A stretch of DNA of 36,289 nucleotides from CAZQEZ01 sp964592475. Lineage in GTDB: Bacteria > Bacteroidota > Bacteroidia > Cytophagales > Cyclobacteriaceae. The notes under the pieces were generated by a model. That model was not told where the DNA came from. It worked only from the letters and a program-made list of their open reading frames with translations, and ran no database searches. The translations under genes were made by a program, and so were the position numbers. The DNA is taken from positions 1 through 36,289 of the forward strand of contig CAZQEZ010000032.1 in NCBI GenBank assembly GCA_964592475.1. The letters run 5' to 3'. Each line of letters opens with the position of its first letter. Position 1 is the first letter of the stretch. Shown here one piece after another: positions 6,968-15,375 of the stretch.

Positions 6968-8578
6968 CTAAACAAATGTAAAACTTTCTCCATCAAACAG
7001 CCCTTTATCACTCAATTTTAACTTTGGTATTACAAGTAATGCCATAAAAGATAAACTCATGAATGGGCTGGATAACTTGCTGCCCATTTTTTTAGCCATT
7101 GCTTCCAGTGCCGCGTACTTTTCAGCAACTTCGTATCCATCCGCATCAGACATAAGGCCGGCAATGGGTAATGGAAGAATTGATTTTTCGTCTTCGGTGG
7201 CAGCTGCTACACCTCCTTCATTTTCCATCACCAGGTTGATTACATTGGCAAGCATTTCGTCATTCACACCTACTGCTACTATATTGTGTGAATCGTGAGC
7301 TACCGATGATGCAATAGCACCCTTTTGTAAGCCAAAGTTTTTAATAAAAGCTACTGCTGGCTTAGCAGATTCATATCGGTTTACCACTACTATTTTTATG
7401 ATGTCTTGCAATAGATCCGGCTGCAGCAATCCATTATCTAGCGGTAATTTATATTTAGCTTTTTCAGTGATTAGTTGTTTATCCTGTACCACCATTATCG
7501 TTTGCTCGCTCTCAGATGCCGGCAATTCAAAACTTTTGGCCTTTATCTGCCGTGCCTTGAAGTTGTTTACTTTTTTGCTTTTAATTTTTGGTAGCATTGA
7601 GGTGCCATTCTCTGCAACTATTTCACCATTAATAAAGGTTTGTTTCACATTAAAATCTATTAAGCTATCCACCACGATCATATCAGCGGGATCTCCGGGT
7701 TTCAAAAGTCCAACGGGTAAATTGTAATGCTTTACTGGATTAATACAAGCTACTTTCAATACCTTAAAAATGTCACAACCTTTGGCCATAGCCCTCTTTA
7801 CCAATTTATTTATGTGTCCTTCTACCAAACTATCAGGATGCTTGTCATCCGAACAGAACATGGTTTTATCCGGATAACTAAAAATTAAGCCATACAATTC
7901 TTCGAAATTCTGGGCAGCACTACCTTCTCTAATAATTATTTTCATGCCATTTTTTAATTTATGGATAGCTTCATCGGCTGTAAAACACTCATGATCGGTG
8001 CTAATGCCGGCATTTATATATTTTGTGGCATCCTGGCCCATGAGTCCGGGGGCATGTCCATCTACTGGCAATCCTAGTTGTTGGGCTATTTTTAATTTGG
8101 CTGTTACCTCAGCATCCTGCTGTAGCACTCCAGGCCAATTCATCATTTCTGCCAGGTATTTAAGATTAAAATCTTTAAACAGCTTTTCAATATCCTCTAC
8201 CGATACGGTAGCTCCCGCAGTTTCAAAATTAGTGGCTGGAACACAAGAAGGTGCACCAAAGAAACATTTGAAGTTAGTTTTGGCTACATTTTCTACCATG
8301 TATTTTATTCCTTCCAAACCTAGCACATTGGCAATTTCATGTGGATCCGATACAGTTGCTACTGTGCCATGCACTACTGATAGCCGGGCAAATTCAGCCG
8401 GAGGCAACATCGAACTCTCTACATGTACGTGTGCATCAACGAACCCTGGCAAGATGTATTGATCCGTAACTTTTTTGGAGTGGGTTATTTGTTTGATAAT
8501 TCCATTTTCGAAGTGTATTACACCTGGAATAATTTGTTGATTTATTATATCGATGATATAACCATTGATTGACTGCAT
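6968..8578 (-). CDS. ade: adenine deaminase
   Basis: This 536-residue amidohydrolase has the metal-binding start of the fold (ILPGFVDAHVHVESSMLPP), followed by VSDPHEIANVLG, PVDGHAPGLMG, FCSDDKHPDS and the C-terminal SVAHDSHNIVAVG block. That combination is characteristic of bacterial adenine deaminase (Ade/YicP type), which converts adenine to hypoxanthine and ammonia in purine salvage. Its length agrees with the family. The enzyme is cytosolic. ATG at 8578 gives the usual short N-terminal beta-sandwich strand before the barrel. It is divergent from the lipoprotein-cmk-ispH unit, and the 166-base gap carries the promoters. No missing key residue was noticed. Confidence 0.95.
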   Translation of the reverse strand: MQSINGYIIDIINQQIIPGVIHFENGIIKQITHSKKVTDQYILPGFVDAHVHVESSMLPPAEFARLSVVHGTVATVSDPHEIANVLGLEGIKYMVENVAKTNFKCFFGAPSCVPATNFETAGATVSVEDIEKLFKDFNLKYLAEMMNWPGVLQQDAEVTAKLKIAQQLGLPVDGHAPGLMGQDATKYINAGISTDHECFTADEAIHKLKNGMKIIIREGSAAQNFEELYGLIFSYPDKTMFCSDDKHPDSLVEGHINKLVKRAMAKGCDIFKVLKVACINPVKHYNLPVGLLKPGDPADMIVVDSLIDFNVKQTFINGEIVAENGTSMLPKIKSKKVNNFKARQIKAKSFELPASESEQTIMVVQDKQLITEKAKYKLPLDNGLLQPDLLQDIIKIVVVNRYESAKPAVAFIKNFGLQKGAIASSVAHDSHNIVAVGVNDEMLANVINLVMENEGGVAAATEDEKSILPLPIAGLMSDADGYEVAEKYAALEAMAKKMGSKLSSPFMSLSFMALLVIPKLKLSDKGLFDGESFTFV

Positions 8579-8713
8579 AATTTTTCTTATTTATAAATCA
8601 ATAGATTTACTTCTGGTTCGTTACACAAACGATTATTGAAAGACCTGAAAGTTGCTGATTTTTATAAAACAAAGCAAATATACCAGATAGGGTGTGAAAT
8701 AATCGAATATTTC

Positions 8714-8721
8714 TATATTTG
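8714..8721 (+). promoter_or_regulatory. Bacteroidota-type -7 promoter box for the lipoprotein-cmk-ispH unit
   Basis: TATATTTG matches the TAnnTTTG consensus. A TGTG at 8693-8696, 17 bases upstream, could stand in for the -33 TTTG element. The box lies 24 bases before the TTG start of the small lipoprotein. Confidence 0.5.
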
Positions 8722-8744
8722 CAACTTTAAAAACCGAATAAATT

Positions 8745-8882
8745 TTGAAAAAGGTTTATCGACCAGTTATTATTGTAATTATCTGTCTTGCGACAGTTTT
8801 ATCGGGCTGTAAATCTCAACAAACAAAAAAGAGAAGGTTGCCAAAAAGAGGGCCAATACCTTGCCCAATCAAAGACTGTTAA
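8745..8882 (+). CDS. very small lipoprotein upstream of cmk (45 aa)
   Basis: Reading from TTG 8745 gives a complete lipoprotein precursor. It starts (M)KKVYRPVIIV, has a hydrophobic core (IIVIICLATV) and the lipobox LSGC with C22, and then a short basic tail, KSQQTKKRRLPKRGPIPC, ending PIKDC. The mature peptide would be only 24 residues, with two further cysteines near the end. There is no ATG, but the signal peptide, lipobox and immediate stop make chance unlikely. It ends 4 bases before cmk starts, so it is the first gene of that operon. Function unknown; the LPKRGPxPC ending may mark a small Bacteroidota family, a recollection not checked by search. Confidence 0.65.
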   Translation: MKKVYRPVIIVIICLATVLSGCKSQQTKKRRLPKRGPIPCPIKDC

Positions 8883-8886
8883 AATT

Positions 8887-9567
8887 ATGGAAAACGTGGT
8901 AATTGCCATTGATGGTCTTTCAGGCTGTGGCAAAAGTTCTACTGCCAAAGCTGTGGCTAAAAGACTCGGATTTAAATACTTAGATTCAGGAGCCATGTAC
9001 AGGGCAGTTACATTGTTTTTTTTACAACAAAATGTCAATTATCTAGACGAAGATGAAGTAGCTGCAGCATTAGATAATATTCAACTTGATTTTAATTTTA
9101 GTAATTATAAACAACGGTATGAAACAATTCTTAATAGAAATAACGTAGAAGACGATATTAGAAAGTCGTTGGTAACTGATAAAGTGAGTGAAGTAAGTGC
9201 CATAGCCGCAGTAAGGCAGGCACTTATTAAAAAGCAACGCGAACTGGCCGAAGAAGGCTCTATTGTAATGGATGGACGTGATATTGGCACTACCGTGTTT
9301 CCCAATGCTGATCTAAAAATATTTATGACTGCCGATTTGGAAGAGAGGGCCAGGAGAAGAATGCTTGACTTAGAAGTACTCAATGATAAGCCAGACTTTG
9401 ACAGAATAGTAGCCAGTTTAAAAGATAGGGATTATAAGGATATGAACAGGCAGTCAAGCCCTTTGCGAAAAGCTGAAAACGCCAAGGAAATAGATACTTC
9501 TAGACTTACTTTTGATGAACAAGTTAACCAAATTGTAAAATTAGCAACTGAACAACTAAAAATATAG
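8887..9567 (+). CDS. cmk: cytidylate kinase
   Basis: The product (226 aa) phosphorylates CMP and dCMP with ATP in pyrimidine nucleotide metabolism. It has a P-loop (GLSGCGKSSTAK, residues 10-21), the LDSGAMYRA substrate segment, MDGRDIGTTVFPNAD, and the arginine-rich lid (EERARRRM). RDYKDMNRQSSPL near the C-terminus is typical of bacterial Cmk. ATG 8887 is chosen because MENVVIAIDGLSG is the family N-terminus; the frame is open further upstream, but that stretch overlaps the small lipoprotein gene in another frame. It ends 3 bases before ispH, so the two are surely co-transcribed. Confidence 0.95.
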   Translation: MENVVIAIDGLSGCGKSSTAKAVAKRLGFKYLDSGAMYRAVTLFFLQQNVNYLDEDEVAAALDNIQLDFNFSNYKQRYETILNRNNVEDDIRKSLVTDKVSEVSAIAAVRQALIKKQRELAEEGSIVMDGRDIGTTVFPNADLKIFMTADLEERARRRMLDLEVLNDKPDFDRIVASLKDRDYKDMNRQSSPLRKAENAKEIDTSRLTFDEQVNQIVKLATEQLKI

Positions 9568-9570
9568 CTT

Positions 9571-10467
9571 ATGGAAGTGACTATTGATGCAAATTCAGGA
9601 TATTGTTTTGGTGTAGAATACGCAATACAAATGGCCGAAGATGAAATGAGGGATTCCGATTCACTTTATTGTTTAGGTGATATTGTGCACAATGATAAAG
9701 AAGTAAAACGCCTCGAAGCTAAGGGCTTGAAAATAATATCGAGGGATGATTTGCTTGATTTACACGATAGCAAGGTGCTTATCAGAGCTCATGGAGAGCC
9801 ACCTTCCACCTATCAATTGGCATTAAAAAATAACCTTGAGCTAATTGATGCCTCATGTCCAGTAGTATTAAAATTGCAAAACAGAGTAAAAAATGCCTAC
9901 GACAAAATGAATGGTGTAAAAGGTCAGATTGTAATTTATGGTAAAAAAGGTCATGCCGAAGTAATAGGTCTAACTGGCCAAACCCGTGAAGAAGCGATTA
10001 TTGTAACTACAGAAGATGATTTAAATCAAATTGACTTCGATCGGCCAATTACCTTATTTAGCCAAACAACTAAAAGCACTGAGGGCTATTATAAAATTAA
10101 AAATTCAATAGAAAATAGAATTTGCAACTCAAAAGGTAGCTTACAAGAAGGTGATTTTAATTCAAATGACAGTATCTGTCGCCAGGTTTCTAATCGCGAA
10201 CCTCAATTACGTAAATTCTCTCACTTGCATGACGTGATCATATTTGTAAGCGGCAAAAAGAGTTCTAATGGTAAAGCCCTGTATGAAGTTTGCAAAGAGG
10301 AAAATCCTCGAAGCTATTTTATTGAGGATCAACAGGAGCTCCTTGATGAATGGTTTGAATCCGGTGATTCTGTCGGAATTTGCGGTGCAACCTCTACGCC
10401 AATGTGGCTTATGCAAGATATTGCAGAATATATTAATAAAATTGATAATAAATTAATAACAACTTGA
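9571..10467 (+). CDS. ispH: 4-hydroxy-3-methylbut-2-enyl diphosphate reductase
   Basis: This is the last enzyme of the non-mevalonate (MEP) isoprenoid pathway, reducing HMBPP to IPP and DMAPP with a [4Fe-4S] cluster. The three cluster cysteines are visible: C12 (SGYCFGV), C96 (DASCPVV) and C203 (SICRQVSNRE). IVHN, RAHGEPP, GKKGHAEVIG and SQTTKS are also present. The length (298 aa) matches the single-domain form. It directly follows cmk with a 3-base gap, an arrangement that recurs in Bacteroidota. It appears complete, with nothing unusual in the active site. Confidence 0.95.
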   Translation: MEVTIDANSGYCFGVEYAIQMAEDEMRDSDSLYCLGDIVHNDKEVKRLEAKGLKIISRDDLLDLHDSKVLIRAHGEPPSTYQLALKNNLELIDASCPVVLKLQNRVKNAYDKMNGVKGQIVIYGKKGHAEVIGLTGQTREEAIIVTTEDDLNQIDFDRPITLFSQTTKSTEGYYKIKNSIENRICNSKGSLQEGDFNSNDSICRQVSNREPQLRKFSHLHDVIIFVSGKKSSNGKALYEVCKEENPRSYFIEDQQELLDEWFESGDSVGICGATSTPMWLMQDIAEYINKIDNKLITT

Positions 10468-10566
10468 GGTAAATAATTGTTGTGCTAGCTAATTTAAAAG
10501 TAATACTTAAGTGCTTTTAGCATTAAATAAATTCTAAAAATAAGAGGCATAGTGCATTATTTAAGT

Positions 10567-10574
10567 TATTTTTG
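10567..10574 (+). promoter_or_regulatory. candidate -7 promoter box for the nqr operon
   Basis: TATTTTTG fits TAnnTTTG and lies 39 bases upstream of the nqrA start in a non-coding gap of 146 bases. No clear TTTG is seen at the -33 position, so this is tentative. Confidence 0.4.
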
Positions 10575-10613
10575 CGTCGTTTTTTGTAGCCCTTATAATT
10601 TATTGTAAAAATA

Positions 10614-11984
10614 ATGTCAGACATCAAAAAAATAAAAAAAGGTTTCAATATCAATATGGCTGGTAAAGCCTCACTGAATTTAGTAGATAATAAGTTGCCG
10701 GAAACGGTAGCTATTAAACCTACCGACTTTCATGATATACTACGTCCGAAAGTGATTATAAATGTAGGAGATACGGTAAAAGCCGGTACGCCTATTTTAT
10801 TTGACAAGAGAAATGATAAAATAAAATATACGGCGCCTGTTAGTGGTGAAATAATTGAGGTGAAAAGAGGCGAAAAAAGGAAGCTACTTGAGATTATTAT
10901 TTTAGTGGATAAGAATATCGAATATGAATCTTTTCCTAAATATACAGTTTCTGACCTAAAGAATGTAAATAAAGAAGATGCCCAAGAAGTGCTGTTGAAA
11001 AGTGGTGTATGGCCACAAATTGTACAGCGTCCGTTTGGTATTGTAGCCGATCCTGAAGCTACTCCTAAATCAATTTTTATTTCCGGGTTTGATACTCATC
11101 CGTTAGCACCGGATTATGACTTTCTGCTCAAAGGACAAGAAAACTATTTTCAAGCAGGCATTGATGTGCTAAAGAAATTTACTGCGGGACACGTACATTT
11201 AAGCATCAGCGCTGATAGGGAAGTTTCAAAAATATTTACCAAAGCTACTGGAGTAGATTTGCACAAGTTTTCTGGCCCCCATCCATGTGGCAATGTAGGC
11301 GTACAAATACATCATATTGATCCCATTAACAAGGGAGATGTTGTATGGACAATTAATCCATATGGGGTAGTACAAATTGGCAAGTTGATGTTAGACGGCA
11401 TTTACGATGCATCAAAAGTAGTGGCAGTTACCGGTTATGAAGTTAAGGAACCTCAATATTATAAAACCTTTATTGGTGGAAGTATTGATAAACTTATTGA
11501 TAATAATTTAAATAACCCAGTAGACAAGGTAAGGGTAATTTCAGGAAATATTCTATCCGGATATAAAGTATCTCCCAAAGGCTATCTTGGCTTTTATGAT
11601 AATATGATTTCTGTTATAAAAGAAGGTTCAGAATATGACTTTTTAGGATGGATCAAGCCTACCACCAAAAGGTTAAGTTATCAACGGGCCATAGGTCTTT
11701 TGTCATTCCTTAATCCAAAGCAAGAATTTAAACTTGATACCAATACTAGGGGTGAGGAAAGAGCGTTTGTACAAACCGGGGTTTTTGAGAAAGTAACTCC
11801 AATGGATATTTTGCCCGAACACCTTTTTAAAGCTATCATGGCTGAAGATTACGACGAGATGGAAGCATTGGGAATTTTCGAAGTAGTAGAAGAAGATCTG
11901 GCATTGTGTGAATTTGTAGATGTATCCAAGCACAACCTTCAGGAAATAGTTAGAGATGGAATTAATTTGATTCAGTATAGTTAA
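10614..11984 (+). CDS. nqrA: Na+-translocating NADH:quinone reductase subunit A
   Basis: NqrA is the peripheral cytosolic subunit of the Na+-pumping NADH dehydrogenase and contributes to quinone binding. The N-terminus (KKGFNINMAGKA) and the blocks GDTVKAGTPILFDKR, YTAPVSGEIIEVKRGEKR, VWPQIVQRPFGIVADP and SGPHPCGNVGVQIHHIDPI identify the family. The length of 456 aa is normal for Bacteroidota. It is the first gene of nqrABCDE, with nqrB following after 8 bases. Confidence 0.96.
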   Translation: MSDIKKIKKGFNINMAGKASLNLVDNKLPETVAIKPTDFHDILRPKVIINVGDTVKAGTPILFDKRNDKIKYTAPVSGEIIEVKRGEKRKLLEIIILVDKNIEYESFPKYTVSDLKNVNKEDAQEVLLKSGVWPQIVQRPFGIVADPEATPKSIFISGFDTHPLAPDYDFLLKGQENYFQAGIDVLKKFTAGHVHLSISADREVSKIFTKATGVDLHKFSGPHPCGNVGVQIHHIDPINKGDVVWTINPYGVVQIGKLMLDGIYDASKVVAVTGYEVKEPQYYKTFIGGSIDKLIDNNLNNPVDKVRVISGNILSGYKVSPKGYLGFYDNMISVIKEGSEYDFLGWIKPTTKRLSYQRAIGLLSFLNPKQEFKLDTNTRGEERAFVQTGVFEKVTPMDILPEHLFKAIMAEDYDEMEALGIFEVVEEDLALCEFVDVSKHNLQEIVRDGINLIQYS

Positions 11985-11992
11985 TAGATAAT

Positions 11993-13201
11993 ATGAAATT
12001 TGTCAGGGATTTATTAGATAAACAGAAAAAACACTTTGAAAAAGGCGGCAAATTCGAAAATTTATATTACGGATTTGAAGCGCTGGAAACTTTTGCCTTT
12101 ACCCCTAATCATACTAGTAGTGCTAAGGGTGTGCAGGTAAGAGATGCGATAGACCTAAAAAGGTTAATGATCACGGTGGTAATTGCTTTAGTACCTGCTT
12201 TATTATTTGGCATGTGGAATGTGGGTCATCAACATTTTTTGGCCACAGGAGAGCAAGCCGAGTTTATGGACAAGTTTTTACTAGGAGCTCAACTGGTTTT
12301 ACCAATTGTTGTGGTAGCTTATGTAAGCGGATTGGGAGTAGAATTTGCAATTGCCATGATAAGGAAACACCCGGTAAACGAGGGTTTTCTGGTGACGGGA
12401 ATGCTCATACCTCTAGTCATGCCGGCAACTATTCCACTTTGGCAAGTTGCATTAGCTACTATATTTGCCGTAATTATAGGTAAAGAAGTATTTGGCGGTA
12501 CCGGTATGAATATATTGAATATCGCCTTATTAGCAAGAGCTTTTTTGTATTTTGCCTATCCAACTGATATTTCTGGTGATATATGGACCTATTTAGGACC
12601 AGCTCAAGCTGAAGTGCAAACAGTTGATGGTTACTCCGGAGCTACTGCTCTGGCAATTGCCTCTGAAACGGTCATTAATAAGGGAAGCCAACCTGTGGTA
12701 GAAATGTATGATCAAGCCTGGAGTTCTGGTATGTTCAGTTTTGGTAACATGTTTATGGGGGCTATTCCGGGTTCTATCGGAGAAACTTCCACGTTCTGGG
12801 TTTTAATTGGAGCAATAATATTGATCGTGACAGGAGTGGGCAGCTGGAAAATCATTTTTAGCGTATTTGCTGGTGCCTACCTCATGGGTTTAGGGTTTAA
12901 CGCCATAGGTGCCAATGAATTTATGAACCTGCCGGCTCATTACCATCTGGTTATAGGAGGGTTGGCATTCGGTGCTGTTTATATGGCTACCGATCCGGTG
13001 TCGGCTTCGCATACTGAGGCAGGTAAATGGATTTATGGATTTTTAATTGGTGTGTTAACGGTAATTATAAGGGTGTTCAATCCGGCTTATCCGGAAGGTA
13101 TTATGCTGGCAATACTTTTAATGAATGTATTTGCTCCATTAATTGATTACTATGTAGTACAAGCAAATAAAAAACGGAGGTTACAACGTGCAACAGTCTA
13201 A
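11993..13201 (+). CDS. nqrB: Na+-translocating NADH:quinone reductase subunit B
   Basis: NqrB is the large membrane subunit that carries covalent FMN and riboflavin and forms much of the Na+ path. The 402-residue product has about ten hydrophobic segments. The flavinylation motif YSGATALA is at residues 214-221, with T218 as the expected FMN-bearing threonine. GTGMNILN and YMATDPVSASHTEAGKW are also characteristic. Its last 14 bases overlap the start of nqrC. Confidence 0.96.
   Translation: MKFVRDLLDKQKKHFEKGGKFENLYYGFEALETFAFTPNHTSSAKGVQVRDAIDLKRLMITVVIALVPALLFGMWNVGHQHFLATGEQAEFMDKFLLGAQLVLPIVVVAYVSGLGVEFAIAMIRKHPVNEGFLVTGMLIPLVMPATIPLWQVALATIFAVIIGKEVFGGTGMNILNIALLARAFLYFAYPTDISGDIWTYLGPAQAEVQTVDGYSGATALAIASETVINKGSQPVVEMYDQAWSSGMFSFGNMFMGAIPGSIGETSTFWVLIGAIILIVTGVGSWKIIFSVFAGAYLMGLGFNAIGANEFMNLPAHYHLVIGGLAFGAVYMATDPVSASHTEAGKWIYGFLIGVLTVIIRVFNPAYPEGIMLAILLMNVFAPLIDYYVVQANKKRRLQRATV
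13175..13181 (+). promoter_or_regulatory. Shine-Dalgarno site that fixes the nqrC start
   Basis: CGGAGGT ends 6 bases before the GTG at 13188. A strong SD is unusual in this window, where most genes have only A/T-rich leaders. It lies inside the end of nqrB and supports GTG as the nqrC start. Confidence 0.65.
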
Positions 13202-13940
13202 TTTATATATAATACTATTTTCTGCAATTACCACAATTATTATTGGCGGATTATTAGCTTTAACGTCAGGATTGTTAGGTCCTACACAGAAGAAAGCTAT
13301 AGAGGTAGATACAAAACAGCAAATTTTAGGTGCAGTAATGGAAGTTGAAGAGGGAGCTGATATTCTGGAACTTTACGACCAACATATTTCTTCATTTGTG
13401 GTAAATTATGATGGCGAAGAGGTTGAGCCAAAAGACAAAAATGGAAATGTAATAACAGCAGAAAGAGTTAACATTGAGAAAGAATTTGCCAAGGATGCTG
13501 AAGATAGATACTATCCTGTATTCGTTTTTAAAGAAGCTGACTCTGATGAAATCAATGCCTACATATTACCAGTTTATGGTAATGGACTATGGGATAATAT
13601 TTGGGGTTTTATTGCCTTAAAAACTGATTTGGAGACAATTAAGGGAGCGAGATTTGCTCATGCCGGAGAAACTCCCGGTCTGGGAGCGCGTATTACTAAA
13701 ATAGAAGTACAGAATCGGTTTAAAGGAAAAAAAATATACAATGAATTGGGAGACTTGGTTTCTGTTTCAATGATGAAAGGAGAAAACAATCTGCCTGAAC
13801 GAATTGACGACCATCATGTGGATGGTATGTCAGGAGCCACCATTACTGCTAATGGAGTAACTGAAATGTTGGAAAATTATTTTTCCCATTACAATGCATT
13901 TATTGAAAAGCAGAAAAATCAAGAAATTTCCAGTTTATAA
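13188..13940 (+). CDS. nqrC: Na+-translocating NADH:quinone reductase subunit C
   Basis: NqrC has one N-terminal membrane helix (IILFSAITTIIIGGLLAL) and a periplasmic FMN_bind domain. The covalent flavin site is visible as DGMSGATITANGV, with the SGATxT motif at residues 215-220. The 250-aa length fits Bacteroidota NqrC. It starts at GTG, overlapping the end of nqrB by 14 bases and preceded by an SD. A 63-base gap separates it from nqrD. Flavin attachment would need an ApbE transferase, which is not in this window. Confidence 0.95.
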   Translation: MQQSNLYIILFSAITTIIIGGLLALTSGLLGPTQKKAIEVDTKQQILGAVMEVEEGADILELYDQHISSFVVNYDGEEVEPKDKNGNVITAERVNIEKEFAKDAEDRYYPVFVFKEADSDEINAYILPVYGNGLWDNIWGFIALKTDLETIKGARFAHAGETPGLGARITKIEVQNRFKGKKIYNELGDLVSVSMMKGENNLPERIDDHHVDGMSGATITANGVTEMLENYFSHYNAFIEKQKNQEISSL

Positions 13941-14003
13941 CAAACAATTTTAGTTATACATTATTTACAAATTTGTAACAAGTAGAATAAAAAAATAAAT
14001 CCT

Positions 14004-14669
14004 ATGAGTGTTGGAACTACTGAAAAGCCAAAGATCAAAAAAGAAGCGGAGCCTTTATTATCGAAACGAAGAAAAAAATTCGTTACCGATCCGTTGAACG
14101 ACGACAATCCAATTACTGTGCAGGTATTAGGTATTTGTTCCGCCTTGGCGGTAACTACCCAATTGGAGCCCACGTTGGTAATGTCCATTGCAGTTGTTTT
14201 TGTAATTGTATTTAGTAACTTAATCATTTCTTTAATAAGAAACCTGGTGCCAACTCGTGTACGAATTATCGTGCAGCTGGCAGTAATTGCCACTTTGGTT
14301 ACCTTAGTTAATGAAGTGCTTAAGGCCTATTATTACGATATGTACAAATTATTGTCAGTATTTGTGGGGCTAATTATTACCAACTGTATTATCATGGGAA
14401 GGCTAGAGGCATTCGCGCTAGGGAATAAGCCTTACGATTCATTACTGGACGGATTGGGTAGTGGGTTAGGATATGCCTGGATAATACTTACAGTTGCTTT
14501 TTTCCGTGAACTTTTAGGATCAGGATCCATATTTGGATTTAAAGTCTTTGAAGCCATAGGACTGCAAGTACAAAATAACGGACTTATGGTAGCACCTGTG
14601 GGGGCATTTATAATTCTTGGATTGATCATTTGGGTGCAGCGCACCAAAACAGGATATGTAGAAAACTAA
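14004..14669 (+). CDS. nqrD: Na+-translocating NADH:quinone reductase subunit D
   Basis: This is a six-helix membrane subunit of the NqrDE/RnfAE family. The two conserved cysteines, C45 (GICSALAV) and C128 (TNCIIMGRLEAFA), correspond to residues that hold the intramembrane iron centre together with NqrE. The N-terminal ~25 residues form a basic cytosolic extension (SVGTTEKPKIKKE...LLSKRRKKF). SLLDGLGSGLGYAW and FFRELLGSGS are typical. nqrE begins 12 bases downstream. Confidence 0.95.
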   Translation: MSVGTTEKPKIKKEAEPLLSKRRKKFVTDPLNDDNPITVQVLGICSALAVTTQLEPTLVMSIAVVFVIVFSNLIISLIRNLVPTRVRIIVQLAVIATLVTLVNEVLKAYYYDMYKLLSVFVGLIITNCIIMGRLEAFALGNKPYDSLLDGLGSGLGYAWIILTVAFFRELLGSGSIFGFKVFEAIGLQVQNNGLMVAPVGAFIILGLIIWVQRTKTGYVEN

Positions 14670-14681
14670 AAAAATCAAATA

Positions 14682-15293
14682 ATGGATTTAATAAACTTAG
14701 GTATCAAATCAATATTTATAGAGAACATGGTTTTCGCCTATTTCCTTGGCATGTGTTCTTACCTTGCAGTATCTAAAAAAGTAACCACAGCAGTAGGATT
14801 AGGATTAGCGGTAGTTTTTGTACTCACTATTACAGTGCCTGTAAACTGGGCACTCAAAGTTTTTGTTCTGGAAGAAGGAGCGCTATCCTGGGTTAGTTCA
14901 TCATTTGCTGAAGTAGATTTAAGCTTTTTGCAATTTATCATGTTTATAGCTGTGATCGCGGCCATGGTACAATTAGTAGAAATGGTTATTGAAAAATTTT
15001 CACCGGCTCTTTATGGATCTTTAGGTATATTTTTGCCATTAATCGCGGTAAACTGTGCCATATTAGGGTCTTCATTGTTTATGGTACAAAAGGATCTTGG
15101 TTTTTCCGGATCACTAGTTTATGGCTTTTCATCAGGTATTGGCTGGTTTTTGGCTATTATTGCCCTGGCTGCCATTAGAGAAAGATTGAAATATTCTAAT
15201 GTACCCAATGGTTTAAAAGGATTAGGAATTACTATGTTAATTACCGGTTTAATGGGTATAGCATTTATGTCTTTTATGGGAATAAAGCTATAA
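14682..15293 (+). CDS. nqrE: Na+-translocating NADH:quinone reductase subunit E
   Basis: This membrane subunit is homologous to NqrD with inverted topology; the conserved cysteines are C25 (GMCSYLAVS) and C125 (VNCAILGSS). The C-terminal part (GIGWFLAIIALAAIRERL) is diagnostic. It is the last nqr gene here: a terminator follows 35 bases later, and the next gene is unrelated. nqrF, which encodes the NADH-oxidising FAD/2Fe-2S subunit, is not present. Confidence 0.95.
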   Translation: MDLINLGIKSIFIENMVFAYFLGMCSYLAVSKKVTTAVGLGLAVVFVLTITVPVNWALKVFVLEEGALSWVSSSFAEVDLSFLQFIMFIAVIAAMVQLVEMVIEKFSPALYGSLGIFLPLIAVNCAILGSSLFMVQKDLGFSGSLVYGFSSGIGWFLAIIALAAIRERLKYSNVPNGLKGLGITMLITGLMGIAFMSFMGIKL

Positions 15294-15328
15294 TAGGAAT
15301 AAAAGATAATAAAAAATATTAATTTTAC

Positions 15329-15355
15329 AGGTTCTCAAGTTGGGAGCCTTTTTTT
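15329..15355 (+). terminator. Rho-independent terminator after nqrE
   Basis: The arms AGGTTCTC (15329-15336) and GGGAGCCT (15342-15349) form an 8-bp stem with two G-T wobbles and a 5-base loop, followed by seven T. It closes the nqr operon. Confidence 0.75.
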
Positions 15356-15375
15356 GTGTTAAAATTTATCATTTA

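Noticed and set aside
7998..8462. 154-codon open frame on the plus strand opposite adenine deaminase
   Set aside because: It lies entirely within the well-supported ade gene, has no recognisable domain and is serine/threonine/cysteine-rich as expected for an antisense shadow.
8788..8886. N-terminal extension of cytidylate kinase
   Set aside because: The extra 33 codons overlap the small lipoprotein gene in another frame and do not resemble Cmk; the P-loop sits at its normal distance from ATG 8887.
10495..10519. TAAAAG/CTTTTA hairpin after ispH
   Set aside because: Only six A/T-rich pairs with a 13-base loop and no T-tract; too weak to call a terminator.
13961..14293. 110-codon frame opposite the start of nqrD
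   Set aside because: It is a shadow of nqrD, which has conserved cysteines and a family match over the same bases.
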